Origin: Lachnospiraceae bacterium
Lineage (GTDB): Bacteria; Bacillota; Clostridia; Lachnospirales; Lachnospiraceae
NCBI GenBank assembly: GCA_029053015.1
Contig: JAIDHX010000034.1
Coordinates: 1 to 64,000, forward strand
Reading direction: 5' to 3'
Length of the DNA: 64,000 bases
Shown here: piece by piece, positions 52,345 through 62,165 of the stretch
Layout of the letters: each line of letters starts with the position of its first letter
Position numbering within the stretch: the first letter of the stretch is position 1
The notes under the pieces: model-generated
The model's database searches: none
Seen by the model: the letters and a program-made list of their open reading frames with translations, nothing else
Told to the model about the DNA's origin: nothing
Program-made: the position numbers and the translations under genes

Positions 52345-54141
52345 ATGAAAAAAAGAAAGAACCGATTGTGGAAGCTAATCAGCAGAAGGAAAATCCGGCA
52401 GCAGTTATATATCATTTATATTCTTGCAGTCTGCATTCCTATCGCCATAATCGGTTCTTTTTTGATGGGAAACACGGCGAGGCTTTTGACGGATTACCAT
52501 CAGGACCTTCTGGTAGCGGACAGTATGCGTGTCAGGACTATTTTGTTTGAAATTACGGCGCAGATTTACAATATTTCGGAGGAAATTGCGTTTGAGGACA
52601 CGCTGCAGGAGGTATTATCCCAGGAGGAGAAACATGCGGCGGGAGGAGCGGCATATTCTTATACCACGATGGACAATTATATTTCTTCTCATGCGGAAAT
52701 AGAAGATGTTACAATATACACGGATAATGCCAATGCCGCGGCTTATATGCATTTTGTGTATGCCGATGATACCATTCAAAGTGAGGAATGGTATCAAAAG
52801 GCGGTGGGGCAGGCAGGAACCTTTTGGATTCCCATGGAAAAAAAGGATAAGTATGGAAATTCCTACTGGAATCTGGCGCTGGTGCGCCGTATTACGGTTA
52901 TCGGCAGCGATTATCAGGCGGTTCTGGTTATCCGGATCAGCGATAATTATCTGCAGACCCGTATTAGCAGCAACGAATACAGGATAACTTTATCTGCGGA
53001 CAATCAGCAGATTTTTTATAATTCAACCCGCGGGAATTATGGCGAGATACAGAATGTCTATATCGATTACACCGACGATTACTATCAGTATCTGGGTCCG
53101 ATATGGGAGCAGGCGGATAAGTTTCTTGCAACTATCTCCACCCTGCATTTGTACAGGACAAACAGTAAAATATATATTACAACGATAAGCGAAAACTCGT
53201 ACGGGGACAGGAATGTGATTTTAATTACCTGCTTTCTGATTATTCTGGTGGCGCTTGCGGCGCCTGCGCTTCTGATTCGCTATTTTACCGGATATTTTAC
53301 AGGGCGTGTCAATGTGCTTCGGGATGAGATGAAGAAAGCAAGCAACGAGGAATATGACATTCCGCATTATTTCGAAGGCGAAGATGAATTGTCGGAAGCG
53401 TTTGCCGATTTACAGATTATGGTGCAGAAAATCAAGGAAAAGGACGCGAAAATGTACCTGGCAAGGCTGAACGAGCAGCAGCTCTTGAACGAGCAGCAGG
53501 TGATGGAGATGAAAATGCTTGCCGGTCAGATAAACCCGCATTTTCTGTATAATACGCTGGAAAGTATCCGTATGAAGGCGCTGACCTCGGGAAACAGGGA
53601 AGTGGCAAACGCAATCAAGCTTCTTGGCAAGTCCATGCGCTACGTGCTTGAAAATACGGGAACTTCTCTGGTAACGCTGAAAAAGGAACTGGATTATGTG
53701 GAAACCTATCTGCAAATCCAGAAAATCCGTTTTGGCGACAGAGTCAACTACAGGATAGAGGTGGCAGGAATACCGGATTTGGAAGAGTATCTGCTTTTGC
53801 CGCTGCTTTTGCAGCCCATCGTGGAGAATGCGATTGTACATGGTTTGGAACAGGTTGCGGAAAACGGACAAATTGACATCCGTGTGGATATACCGGAAGA
53901 CGAACTTCTGCGCATTGCTATTTCGGACAATGGCTGCGGCATGAGCACGGAAGAACTGGAAACCCTGCGGATACGGATGGCACAGAAGACGCTGGATCGT
54001 ACTGCAAGTATCGGCCTGTGCAATATCAACCAGAGAATCCGCCTGTACTATGGGGAATCCTACGGGATGACGATAGAGAGTATATGGGGAGAAGGCACCT
54101 GTATTACCTTAAAGATTCCCGTAAAGTTCCGGAATGTATAA
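52345..54141 (+). CDS. YesM-type sensor histidine kinase
   Basis: A 598-aa kinase with an N-terminal membrane segment (about 22-42), an extracellular Cache-like region, a second segment (about 293-313), HAMP and a HisKA-like His 399 in QINPHFLYNTLESIRMKAL. The ATPase part has NAIVHGLE and DNGCGMS. This type senses sugars outside the cell and normally works with an AraC-type response regulator in sugar ABC loci. No response regulator gene lies beside it in the window. It follows the alpha-xylosidase by 23 bases. Confidence 0.92.
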   Translation: MKKRKNRLWKLISRRKIRQQLYIIYILAVCIPIAIIGSFLMGNTARLLTDYHQDLLVADSMRVRTILFEITAQIYNISEEIAFEDTLQEVLSQEEKHAAGGAAYSYTTMDNYISSHAEIEDVTIYTDNANAAAYMHFVYADDTIQSEEWYQKAVGQAGTFWIPMEKKDKYGNSYWNLALVRRITVIGSDYQAVLVIRISDNYLQTRISSNEYRITLSADNQQIFYNSTRGNYGEIQNVYIDYTDDYYQYLGPIWEQADKFLATISTLHLYRTNSKIYITTISENSYGDRNVILITCFLIILVALAAPALLIRYFTGYFTGRVNVLRDEMKKASNEEYDIPHYFEGEDELSEAFADLQIMVQKIKEKDAKMYLARLNEQQLLNEQQVMEMKMLAGQINPHFLYNTLESIRMKALTSGNREVANAIKLLGKSMRYVLENTGTSLVTLKKELDYVETYLQIQKIRFGDRVNYRIEVAGIPDLEEYLLLPLLLQPIVENAIVHGLEQVAENGQIDIRVDIPEDELLRIAISDNGCGMSTEELETLRIRMAQKTLDRTASIGLCNINQRIRLYYGESYGMTIESIWGEGTCITLKIPVKFRNV

Positions 54142-54236
54142 TTTTCCTCGTATAAAATGTAAAAAAGGAATGGTTTTTTTCTTGTATAAACTTGGTTACA
54201 CTGATTATGTAATACTAGCGGTGCTTTGTGGTTTTT

Positions 54237-54250
54237 ACGAAAACGATTAA
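54237..54250. promoter_or_regulatory. Candidate CcpA/LacI-type site (CRE)
   Basis: ACGAAAACGATTAA resembles the catabolite-responsive element core (GAAAACG-TT-) upstream of the surface-protein gene. The match is not perfect and no test was possible. Confidence 0.35.
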
Positions 54251-54283
54251 GCCTGCTCAATTTAATCAGGAGGGTAATAAAAT

Positions 54284-56095
54284 ATGAAAAAGACAATGAA
54301 GAAAGTATTTGCCTCCGTTCTTGCTCTTGCTTTGGCTGTATCAACCTTTTCGTTGATGAAGTTGAATGCATCTGCAGAAGGAGAGACCGTTGCATATCTG
54401 TCTTTTGCAGATAATGGATGGGCAGTGCAGTACTGGTATGATGGCAATGATTATTCACCCGTTGTAGCGACTACTGCAGAGGTGACCGGCAACGGCACTT
54501 ATACGGTAGGACTTGACTTTACGGAAGCCGGCGGCGCACCGGACATCGCATTCTTCGATGTGGAAATCAGCAACGGTGAAGCAGCATTCCCTAACAGCTA
54601 CATGACGATTGATTCCGTTAAGATTAACGGTGAAGAGGTTGCGCTGACAGGTACACCTTACACCAGTTCTGACGACGGTGTTGCTACCAGAACCAACCTG
54701 TACAATGCATGGGTTTCCGATGCAACCTCAGTTGACAATGCACGTACTGCAGATGGCAGCGCTGATGGCATTACACCTACACCTGTAGATGGAAGCATCA
54801 CAAACATCAATACCATCGAAGTAACCTTTACTCTGGGTGAAGGCGTGCTCTGCAACGCAGCAGGCGGCGAAGTAGTAACGACTCTCAGTGAAGAAAGCTA
54901 TCCTGCATTTATCGCATTCGGCGGTGACTTGGCAGCAGAGAATGACTGGGGTCTTCAGTACTATGGCGATGGCGCAGCAAGCAATGCAGGTGATATTGTG
55001 GCAACCAACGGCGAAATCAAGAGCGGCGAGACCACAACCCTTACACTGGAGTTCCCTTCCGAGGTATATTATACATGGTTTACAGCTCCCTGCTTTATCG
55101 TTGACGACGCAAACGCAGTTTCTCCTGAAAGTACCTTTGATGTAAAGGTATTCTTAGACGGTGTAGAAGTAGCAACTGACCTTTCCGCAGGCAAGTCCTG
55201 CTGGGCTGAAGGCACCGGCGATTATGGCGCAGAACAGTGCGTTCGTATCGGTGGCGGTTATAATGAGTGGGGTGACAAGTACCTTGCAGAGTCCCCTAAG
55301 GGCTTTAAGACTCTGACCTTTGAGATTACAGCTACGGTATACCTGATGTCAGGTGGCGGTGAGGAAGAAGCTCCTCAGAATGAATTTGATCCGAACGGCA
55401 CTTATCATGCATACATCGGTGTACAGACTCCTACATGGATTTTCCGTAACTCCTTTGATGATGCAACCTACGGCAAGGATTCCGGATGCTTCGATGAGCT
55501 TGGCTTTGTTGACGGCGGCTGGGTTGCACAGGGCGGCAGCTTTACTGATGTTGAAATCACCGGCAACGGCACCTACACGGTAGCTGTAACAGGTTATGAT
55601 TTCTCAGGACAGTTCCAGGATCAGCCTATTCTTGGCACAGACGGTTTGTTCAACCTGCTGTTTGTATCCACAGACCTGCCTGTAAACGATGCAGTAGTAA
55701 TTTCCAACATTGTTTTAAAGATGGATGGAAAGACCATCACAGAGCAGGCGACTCCGTTCATGGATCCTGATTCCAAGGAAGTACAGAAAGTGCTTCTGGC
55801 AAACATTTGGAACAACTCAATTCCTGAGCTTCCTTACTATGCAGCTCCTACACAGAGCATTGAAATCAGCTTTGATGTAAGCGGCTTTGCAAATGACGCA
55901 GCTCCGGCAGCAACTCCGGATGCTACCTCAAGCGAGAGCCAGCCGGCACCCGCTGATGAGGCAACTCCGGCACCTGCAGAAACCACCTCCTCCAGCAACA
56001 CCGGACTGATTATCGGTATCGTGGTAGCTGTAGTGGCAGTGGTTGCAGTAGTAGCAGGCGTAGTTGTTGCAAAGAAGAAAAAAGGCGACAAATAA
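54284..56095 (+). CDS. Membrane-anchored surface protein, three-module
   Basis: A 603-aa exported protein. The signal peptide ends near NASA (about 31). Three related beta-rich modules follow (about 35-190, 200-355, 365-555), sharing TGNGTYTV and a W-x-(V/L)-QY core. A Pro/Ala/Ser/Thr linker (about 558-572) leads to a C-terminal membrane segment and KKKKGDK tail, with no LPxTG motif, so it is anchored by its own helix. It is inferred to bind the glycan for the ABC system next to it, as a Gram-positive analogue of surface glycan-binding proteins. Codon use (GCA, GGC) suggests high expression. AGGAGGG sets the start. Confidence 0.8.
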   Translation: MKKTMKKVFASVLALALAVSTFSLMKLNASAEGETVAYLSFADNGWAVQYWYDGNDYSPVVATTAEVTGNGTYTVGLDFTEAGGAPDIAFFDVEISNGEAAFPNSYMTIDSVKINGEEVALTGTPYTSSDDGVATRTNLYNAWVSDATSVDNARTADGSADGITPTPVDGSITNINTIEVTFTLGEGVLCNAAGGEVVTTLSEESYPAFIAFGGDLAAENDWGLQYYGDGAASNAGDIVATNGEIKSGETTTLTLEFPSEVYYTWFTAPCFIVDDANAVSPESTFDVKVFLDGVEVATDLSAGKSCWAEGTGDYGAEQCVRIGGGYNEWGDKYLAESPKGFKTLTFEITATVYLMSGGGEEEAPQNEFDPNGTYHAYIGVQTPTWIFRNSFDDATYGKDSGCFDELGFVDGGWVAQGGSFTDVEITGNGTYTVAVTGYDFSGQFQDQPILGTDGLFNLLFVSTDLPVNDAVVISNIVLKMDGKTITEQATPFMDPDSKEVQKVLLANIWNNSIPELPYYAAPTQSIEISFDVSGFANDAAPAATPDATSSESQPAPADEATPAPAETTSSSNTGLIIGIVVAVVAVVAVVAGVVVAKKKKGDK

Positions 56096-56114
56096 GTAAC
56101 ATGACCACATAAAG

Positions 56115-56147
56115 AAAGCGGCATATCAGTTGGTATGCCGCTTTTTT
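56115..56147 (+). terminator. Rho-independent terminator
   Basis: AAAGCGGCATA (56115-56125) pairs with TATGCCGCTTT (56134-56144), followed by T to 56147. It separates the surface protein from the permease genes, allowing much higher surface-protein levels. Confidence 0.9.
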
Positions 56148-56307
56148 GTTCCCTTCATGTTGAAATGTGTTTGCGTCGGGCAAAAAATTACTGTAATTTC
56201 TATCAAGTATTTGCGGTATTTTTGAACTTCCCAATTTTGTATAATAAGATTAAATACTCAGAGTATGCCTTTGAGCCTGAAATCAATAGATATTTGGGAG
56301 GTAAAAC

Positions 56308-57762
56308 ATGGAAAATAGTAAGAAAGGAAAGGAAAAAACAGCCGGATATATTTATTATGTGGCACGTATTGGCGTTCTGCTTTCGGTAGTCATGATGTTT
56401 TTCCCGGGGATGAATCCGTCAAAAATATGCGATTACATAAACAAAAATATGTCCCTGTTTACTTCCGGAATTTCCTATTCCGGACTGGTGAAGCAGTGTA
56501 CCCGTGCTTTTAATCAGGGATGGATTCAGGAGTCTTCATTTGTTCTTCTCTTTATTGCAAGTATGCTTGTTTGTCTGGGCATTGCAGCCAATGCAGTTAT
56601 GGGCTGTATGTCGCTGGGCAATCTGAAGATGAGAAAGGTTGGCAACTGGTTTGGTATCGGCGGCTCCATTATGCAGATTGCGGGACTTGGCGGCATCTAC
56701 CTGGCATATTCACAGGTTGCACAGACTACAAAGCCTGACAAGGTGATTCCCAATTTTCCGTTGTCCAGCTGGTTATTTTTTGTTGTTTTGGCGGCGGTTG
56801 TTCTGGTGGCAGTCGTGTCTGTGCAGGTTATGCTTCCGAAGCCTGAGAAAGAATCTAAGTTTGAGATGGAATCCAAATTCAAGCTGTTTTTGATGTTCCT
56901 TCCTTTTGCGGCATTGTGCTTTGTATTTAGTTACCTGCCGCTTTATGGCTGGCGCTATGCATTTTATGATTATACATCGGGCGGCACGCTGTCCAAGGAC
57001 AATTTCGTGGGCTTCCAGTATTTTACCATGCTGTTCCAAAATGCGGCAACCCGAAGCGATATTGTGAGAGTGCTCAGGAACACGCTTGCCATGAGTGGAC
57101 TCGGCATTGCTACGAGCTGGCTGCCGATGGCGTTTGCTATTTTCCTCGCTGAAGTGAAGAGCCCGGGTATGAGACGTTTTGTACAGACCTTTGCAACCAT
57201 TCCTAACTTTATAAGCTGGGTTCTGGTATATGCGATTGCACTTGCTATTTTCTCTTCCGATGGCTTTATCAGCAGTATGATGGTAAATACCGGCGTATGG
57301 ACAGAAGGCAAGAATATGATGATGAGTTCTTCCAATCACTGGTTGAAGATGCTGGCGTGGGGAACATGGAAAGGACTTGGCTGGAGCGCCATTATTTACA
57401 TAGCGGGTATTTCCGGTATTGACCAGCAGCTCTATGAGGCGGCAACTGTGGATGGTGCGGGACGTTTCCAAAAGATGTGGCATATTACGCTTCCGGGTCT
57501 GATTCCTACTTATATGGTTATGCTTCTGATGGCAGTAGCAGGTATTTTGAGCAACGGTATGGACCAGTATATGGTATTTGACAATGCAAACAATACCAAT
57601 TTCAATATGGTACTTGACTTGTATGTATATAAGCTGGGTATTATGAACGGCGCGATACCGCTGTCAACCATGATTGGAATGGTAAAATCCGTAGTCAGCG
57701 TTGTGCTTTTGTTTGGTGCCAATACGATTTCCAAGCTGGTACGTGGCGAGAGCATTGTATAG
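56308..57762 (+). CDS. LplB-type sugar ABC permease with extra N-terminal membrane domain
   Basis: A 484-aa permease, far longer than the usual 300-320. The core begins near residue 190 (FKLFLMFLPFAALCFVFSYLPLYGW) and has the EAA loop YEAATVDGAGRFQKMWHITLPGL. The first 185 residues form an extra domain with four hydrophobic segments (about 16-32, 77-95, 112-133, 154-175) of no recognised family. It imports oligosaccharide with the second permease and a binding protein. No ATPase gene is nearby, so a shared MsiK-like ATPase is likely. GGGAGG precedes the ATG. Confidence 0.88.
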   Translation: MENSKKGKEKTAGYIYYVARIGVLLSVVMMFFPGMNPSKICDYINKNMSLFTSGISYSGLVKQCTRAFNQGWIQESSFVLLFIASMLVCLGIAANAVMGCMSLGNLKMRKVGNWFGIGGSIMQIAGLGGIYLAYSQVAQTTKPDKVIPNFPLSSWLFFVVLAAVVLVAVVSVQVMLPKPEKESKFEMESKFKLFLMFLPFAALCFVFSYLPLYGWRYAFYDYTSGGTLSKDNFVGFQYFTMLFQNAATRSDIVRVLRNTLAMSGLGIATSWLPMAFAIFLAEVKSPGMRRFVQTFATIPNFISWVLVYAIALAIFSSDGFISSMMVNTGVWTEGKNMMMSSSNHWLKMLAWGTWKGLGWSAIIYIAGISGIDQQLYEAATVDGAGRFQKMWHITLPGLIPTYMVMLLMAVAGILSNGMDQYMVFDNANNTNFNMVLDLYVYKLGIMNGAIPLSTMIGMVKSVVSVVLLFGANTISKLVRGESIV

Positions 57763-57774
57763 GAGGTGTGATAT

Positions 57775-58746
57775 ATGGCGAAGACGGTACAAGAAAAATT
57801 AGACGCGAAAGCGGAAAAGAAGTATTACAAAACCCATAAAAGGTCATATAGGCTCACGCCCGGCGATATTACATTTAATATATTAAATTATGGCTTTTTC
57901 CTGATATTTACAGTGAGCTGTATTTTCCCCTTTTACTACCTGTTTATCAATACCATTTCTTCCAATGACTTGGTGAGAAGGGGATTGGTCAATTTTATCC
58001 CGAGGGGGATTAATTTAGACAACTATATCAATCTGATAAAGGCAAACGAGATAGGGCAGGCGTTTTTTATTTCCATAGGAAGAACTATACTGGGCACTGC
58101 ACTCATGGTGATGGCTTCTGCCTTCGTGGGATATCTGGTGACAAAGCAGCAGATGTGGCACAGGAGGTTTTGGTATCGTTTTCTGGTAATTACCATGTAC
58201 TTCAATGCAGGAACGATTCCCTGGTATTTGAATATGTCCATGCTGGGACTGACCAATAATTTTATGGCATATATCATCCCGGGTATTGTAGCGCCCTACA
58301 ATATTATATTGGTAAAAACCTACGTAGAGTCGATTCCGGCAGAACTGGAGGAAAGCGCGTTTATGGACGGTGCGGGTTATTGGACGATTTTCCGTAAGAT
58401 TATCTGGCCGCTGTCCATGCCGATTTTGGCGACGATTGCCATCTTCGGTGCAGTCGGACACTGGAACTCCTTTACGGATTCCATAATTCTGATGCAGGGG
58501 GCACCGGAATTATATACCCTGCAGCACAGGCTGTATCTGTATCTGACGACAAGTTCCAATATCGGCGCGCTTATGAACAGCGGTGTAAGCTCGTCTGCGG
58601 CGGAGGGAATCATGCAGACGGCGCTCAATGCGAAGGTTATCAAGTATACCGTTTCCATGGTATCCATTATTCCGATATTGCTGGTGTACCCGTTTATGCA
58701 GCGGTATTTTGTAAAAGGTATTATGCTGGGAGCTGTTAAGGGCTGA
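57775..58746 (+). CDS. LplC/YtcP-type sugar ABC permease
   Basis: A 323-aa inner-membrane permease of the CUT1 type, with six predicted segments and the EAA loop LEESAFMDGAGYWTIFRKIIWPLSMP. The start is 13 bases after the first permease stop, with GGAGG upstream. Together they form the transport channel. Confidence 0.92.
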   Translation: MAKTVQEKLDAKAEKKYYKTHKRSYRLTPGDITFNILNYGFFLIFTVSCIFPFYYLFINTISSNDLVRRGLVNFIPRGINLDNYINLIKANEIGQAFFISIGRTILGTALMVMASAFVGYLVTKQQMWHRRFWYRFLVITMYFNAGTIPWYLNMSMLGLTNNFMAYIIPGIVAPYNIILVKTYVESIPAELEESAFMDGAGYWTIFRKIIWPLSMPILATIAIFGAVGHWNSFTDSIILMQGAPELYTLQHRLYLYLTTSSNIGALMNSGVSSSAAEGIMQTALNAKVIKYTVSMVSIIPILLVYPFMQRYFVKGIMLGAVKG

Positions 58747-58782
58747 CAGTTCACACTAATATAAAGGAGGATAGAAAGGCAT

Positions 58783-60513
58783 ATGAAAAAGATGAAAAGA
58801 ATTGTGGCACTTGCGCTGACGCTTGTTATGGTCGGCGGACTGCTGACAGGCTGTGGAAGTAAGAAGGAAAAGGATTATATTACCCTTACGATTTACAGCC
58901 AGCTTGCAAACTATTCCGGAGAGATGCAGGGTTGGTTTGCACAGATTTTAAAGGACAAATTTGGTGTTAAGGTAAATCTGATTCCGGAAACCGGCGGTGT
59001 GCTCGATACCCGTATGGAGGCAGGAGATTTAGGTGACATTGTTGTGTGGGGGTCTGATGAAACGGATTACAGACAGGCAATAGCTGCAGGGCTTTTGTAT
59101 GACTGGGAAGAGGATAATCTTTTGCAGGAATACGGTCCTTACATCTGGGAGCACATGCAGGATGCCTTGGAGAAAAATAAGGTGGTATCTGCAGAGAAGG
59201 ATGCAGATGGCAATGTAATCGGAGAGGCCAATACCATTTACGGTTTTGGACACAATGTAGCTTCCAGCGCTAACAGCCATGAGGCATTTTTCTACACATG
59301 GGATATCCGTTGGGATTTATATCAGCAGTTAGGGCATCCGGAAGTAAATGATTTGGACGATTTGATGGATGTGCTGATAGCGATGAAGGAGATTTGCCCG
59401 ACGGCGGACAATGGAAAGCCCACCTATGGTTTGTCTCTTTGGCCCGACTGGGATGGTAACTACGTAATGTATGTCAAAGCTATGGCGACGGCATATTACG
59501 GCTATGATGAATTTGGTTTCGGACACTATAATGTAAGAACCGGCGAATATTATGATGCGCTGTCTCCCGACAGCCCGTATCTGGAGATGCTTGAATGGTT
59601 TAACAGATTGTACCGCAATGGTCTGCTTGACCCGGACTCCATGACCCAGCCTTATGACACTATGATAGAGAAGGTACAGAACGGTCAGGTGTTTTTCTCC
59701 ATCTTTAATTATTCCGGTTCTTTGGCATACAACAACGAAAAGCATTATGGAAAAGATGAAGAAGGCAACGAAATCAATAAGATTATGGAAAGTTTAGTGC
59801 CCACTGAGGCATGTCCCATCGTTGGTGGTTTGAGCACATTGGGCGGCAACCGTGTATGGAGTATCGGAGCAAAAACCCAGTATCCTGAGCTTTGCATGGA
59901 AATCATTAACTGGCTGTGTACGCCGGAAGGACGTCTGACCATGGATTACGGTCCGAAGGGTCTTTGCTGGGATTATGATGAAAATGGTAAGACTTACTTT
60001 ACAGAGTTTGGCAAGACCTGCTTTGAGGACAGAACCACTCTGATGCCCAGTGAGTGGGGCGGCGCAACCTTCAATGAAGGTGCGTTCCAGGTAAACAATA
60101 CGACATGGAGTTCGGCTGACATCAATCCGGAATCAGGAGAGAGATACGATCAGCAGTACTGGGCAAGTAATCTGGTGCCTGAGGGACGCTGCGAAGCCGA
60201 GAGAGACTGGAGAGCCTATACAGGATGCGATACACTGGAATTGTATTTGGATAGCTGCAACTATGCAGTTGATGTGCAGACCACATTCTCCTTTGAGGAG
60301 CGAGATCCCCAGCTTGAGAGTGTATGGGTGCAGGTTGCAACCTGTCTGAAGGATTATAGCTGGAGAGCTATCTATGCCGAGTCAGAAGAAGAATTCCAGG
60401 CAATTGTAAATGAGATGCGCGGACGTGCAAAATCTTACGGTTATGACGCTTGTACGCAATGGTCTATTGAGCAGGCAGCAATCAGAAATGAATTGCAGGC
60501 GCCGTTGAGATAA
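58783..60513 (+). CDS. Extracellular solute-binding lipoprotein (LplA-like)
   Basis: A 576-aa lipoprotein (lipobox LLTGC, Cys about 24) of the large CUT1 binding protein type that goes with LplB/LplC permeases. Binding-protein elements include MDVLIAMKEICPTADNGKP, LEMLEWFNRLYRNGLLDPDSM and INWLCTPEGRLTMDYGP. It should capture oligosaccharides and feed the permeases. AAAGGAGG precedes the ATG. Confidence 0.92.
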   Translation: MKKMKRIVALALTLVMVGGLLTGCGSKKEKDYITLTIYSQLANYSGEMQGWFAQILKDKFGVKVNLIPETGGVLDTRMEAGDLGDIVVWGSDETDYRQAIAAGLLYDWEEDNLLQEYGPYIWEHMQDALEKNKVVSAEKDADGNVIGEANTIYGFGHNVASSANSHEAFFYTWDIRWDLYQQLGHPEVNDLDDLMDVLIAMKEICPTADNGKPTYGLSLWPDWDGNYVMYVKAMATAYYGYDEFGFGHYNVRTGEYYDALSPDSPYLEMLEWFNRLYRNGLLDPDSMTQPYDTMIEKVQNGQVFFSIFNYSGSLAYNNEKHYGKDEEGNEINKIMESLVPTEACPIVGGLSTLGGNRVWSIGAKTQYPELCMEIINWLCTPEGRLTMDYGPKGLCWDYDENGKTYFTEFGKTCFEDRTTLMPSEWGGATFNEGAFQVNNTTWSSADINPESGERYDQQYWASNLVPEGRCEAERDWRAYTGCDTLELYLDSCNYAVDVQTTFSFEERDPQLESVWVQVATCLKDYSWRAIYAESEEEFQAIVNEMRGRAKSYGYDACTQWSIEQAAIRNELQAPLR

Positions 60514-60547
60514 TGTATAATAAATAAATACGGTGTAACCGTTAGAA

Positions 60548-60573
60548 GGGGCTGCCCAACCGGCAGCCTTTTC
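60548..60573 (+). terminator. Rho-independent terminator
   Basis: GGCTGCC (60550-60556) pairs with GGCAGCC (60562-60568) over CAACC, then TTTTCT. It lies between the binding protein and the DUF624 gene. Confidence 0.82.
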
Positions 60574-60627
60574 TAAACGGAACTTTGCGCCTGTGTATCA
60601 GATTACAGGCGTTGGAAAGGCATGGTA

Positions 60628-61287
60628 ATGGCGATGAAATTTTTCAGTGTGGACGGCGCGTTGTATAAGTTTCTGACCAGACTCTGGGATATGATAAAGC
60701 TGAATTTTATGTGGCTGCTTTTTTCACTGCCGGTAGTGACGATGGGGGCGGCTACGGTGGCGGCTTACAGCGTGACGCTTAAGATGGTGGACGAACAGGA
60801 GGGATACGTGGCGAGACAGTTTGTCAAGGCGTTTAAAGAAAACTGGCGTCAGGGAATCCCTATGGGGCTGCTCGCATTGTTCTGCTCTTATGTGGTATAT
60901 TTAGACTTTGAGCTGCAGCGTGTGATGGAGGGGGATTCCACCATGTTTCTGATTTTTGGCATAATAGCGGCATTTGTGTTCGGCATGTCATTTATTTATG
61001 CGTTTCCATTGAGTGCCCGCTATGAAAATACCCTAATCGGCACACTGAAAAATTCCGTGAATATAGCGACAAGATATTTTTTGCGGACGCTTCTGCTGGT
61101 GGCAGTTCTGGCAGTGGAAGTAATCATTTTTATCTTTAATTATACAACCTTGCTTATTGGTATCCTAATTGGTCCCGCCTGCATTATGCTGACGATAAGC
61201 GGCTTTGCCCTTCATTTTTTCAGAGAGATAGAGAAAGAGCCCGGGGCGGTGCAGGATAAAAATACAGACGGGAATGAGCAAAAATAA
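60628..61287 (+). CDS. DUF624 (YesL-like) membrane protein
   Basis: A 219-aa membrane protein with about five hydrophobic segments, family DUF624 (NFMWLLFSLPVVTMGAATVA, NTLIGTLKNSVNIATRYF). YesL homologues accompany LplABC-type sugar systems of Firmicutes, but no biochemical role is known. The start is placed at ATG 60628, seven bases after GGAAAGG; ATG 60622 is too close to that site. Confidence 0.85.
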   Translation: MAMKFFSVDGALYKFLTRLWDMIKLNFMWLLFSLPVVTMGAATVAAYSVTLKMVDEQEGYVARQFVKAFKENWRQGIPMGLLALFCSYVVYLDFELQRVMEGDSTMFLIFGIIAAFVFGMSFIYAFPLSARYENTLIGTLKNSVNIATRYFLRTLLLVAVLAVEVIIFIFNYTTLLIGILIGPACIMLTISGFALHFFREIEKEPGAVQDKNTDGNEQK

Positions 61288-61332
61288 ACATATATGGTAT
61301 GCAGGTGTAAAAGCCCTGCGGAAAGGTGAATT

Positions 61333-62151
61333 ATGATACAGCAGACAATACAGCTTAAAATGACAGGTTCTCTGCCAAAGGCCTGCCTCAAGACCTACCT
61401 GATAGAAGATTCTGCCGAATTTAAAATCAAAAACCGGCCGGTGGTTATCGTATGCCCGGGCGGCGGTTACTGCTTTCTGTCTGACAGGGAAGGAGAGATT
61501 CTGGCGTTACAGTATGCGGCAATGGGCTGCCATGCGGTGGTACTCAATTACTCGATTGCGCCTGCAGTCTATCCGGCAGCGCTTTTGGAGCTGGCGGCGA
61601 CGGTAAAGCTGCTTCGGGAAAAAGCAGAGGAATGGCATATTGATGTGAATAAGATTATCGTGGAGGGTTCTTCCGCAGGAGGACATCTGGCAGCGAGTTA
61701 CGGCATGTTTTGGAAAGAGGATTTCATTGCAGAGGAGCTTAAGATTCCAGATTCCGAGCGGGAAATATTGCGCCCCAACGCGATGATTTTAAATTATCCG
61801 GTGATTACTTCCGGCGAATTTGCCCACAGGGATTCTTTTACCAATCTGCTGGGTGAGCGCTATGAGGAGCTGGTGGAAAAGATGTCTCTGGAAAAACAGG
61901 TCAATCAGGATACACCGCAGGCATTTATCTGGCATACTTATACGGATGGCTGCGTGCCGGTGGAAAATTCGCTTCTGCTTGTAAGCGCTATGAAAAAGGC
62001 AGGGATTCCGGTTGAATTTCACATGTATCCGCAGGGCGGACATGGGCTCAGCCTTGCAAATGAACTGACGGAATCGCCGGAAGGCCATGAGATAGAGCCA
62101 TGCTGTCAAAGCTGGATTTCATTGGTCAGAATCTGGATTTTGGGATTGTAA
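61333..62151 (+). CDS. Alpha/beta hydrolase, esterase-like (paralogue 2)
   Basis: A 272-aa alpha/beta-hydrolase closely related to the one at 49046 (VCPGGGYCFLSDREGE, GSSAGGHLAAS with the nucleophile Ser, PVITSGEFAHRDSF, QGGHGLSLANEL). The two bracket the glycan locus and differ mainly in the lid residues. It is probably cytoplasmic, deacylating imported oligosaccharides. The start is supported by AAAGG upstream. Confidence 0.82.
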   Translation: MIQQTIQLKMTGSLPKACLKTYLIEDSAEFKIKNRPVVIVCPGGGYCFLSDREGEILALQYAAMGCHAVVLNYSIAPAVYPAALLELAATVKLLREKAEEWHIDVNKIIVEGSSAGGHLAASYGMFWKEDFIAEELKIPDSEREILRPNAMILNYPVITSGEFAHRDSFTNLLGERYEELVEKMSLEKQVNQDTPQAFIWHTYTDGCVPVENSLLLVSAMKKAGIPVEFHMYPQGGHGLSLANELTESPEGHEIEPCCQSWISLVRIWILGL

Positions 62152-62165
62152 AAAGGAGTATGAAA

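Noticed and set aside
56205..56250. Promoter TTGAAC/TATAAT before the permease genes
   Set aside because: The spacer is only 12 bases, too short for sigma-A.
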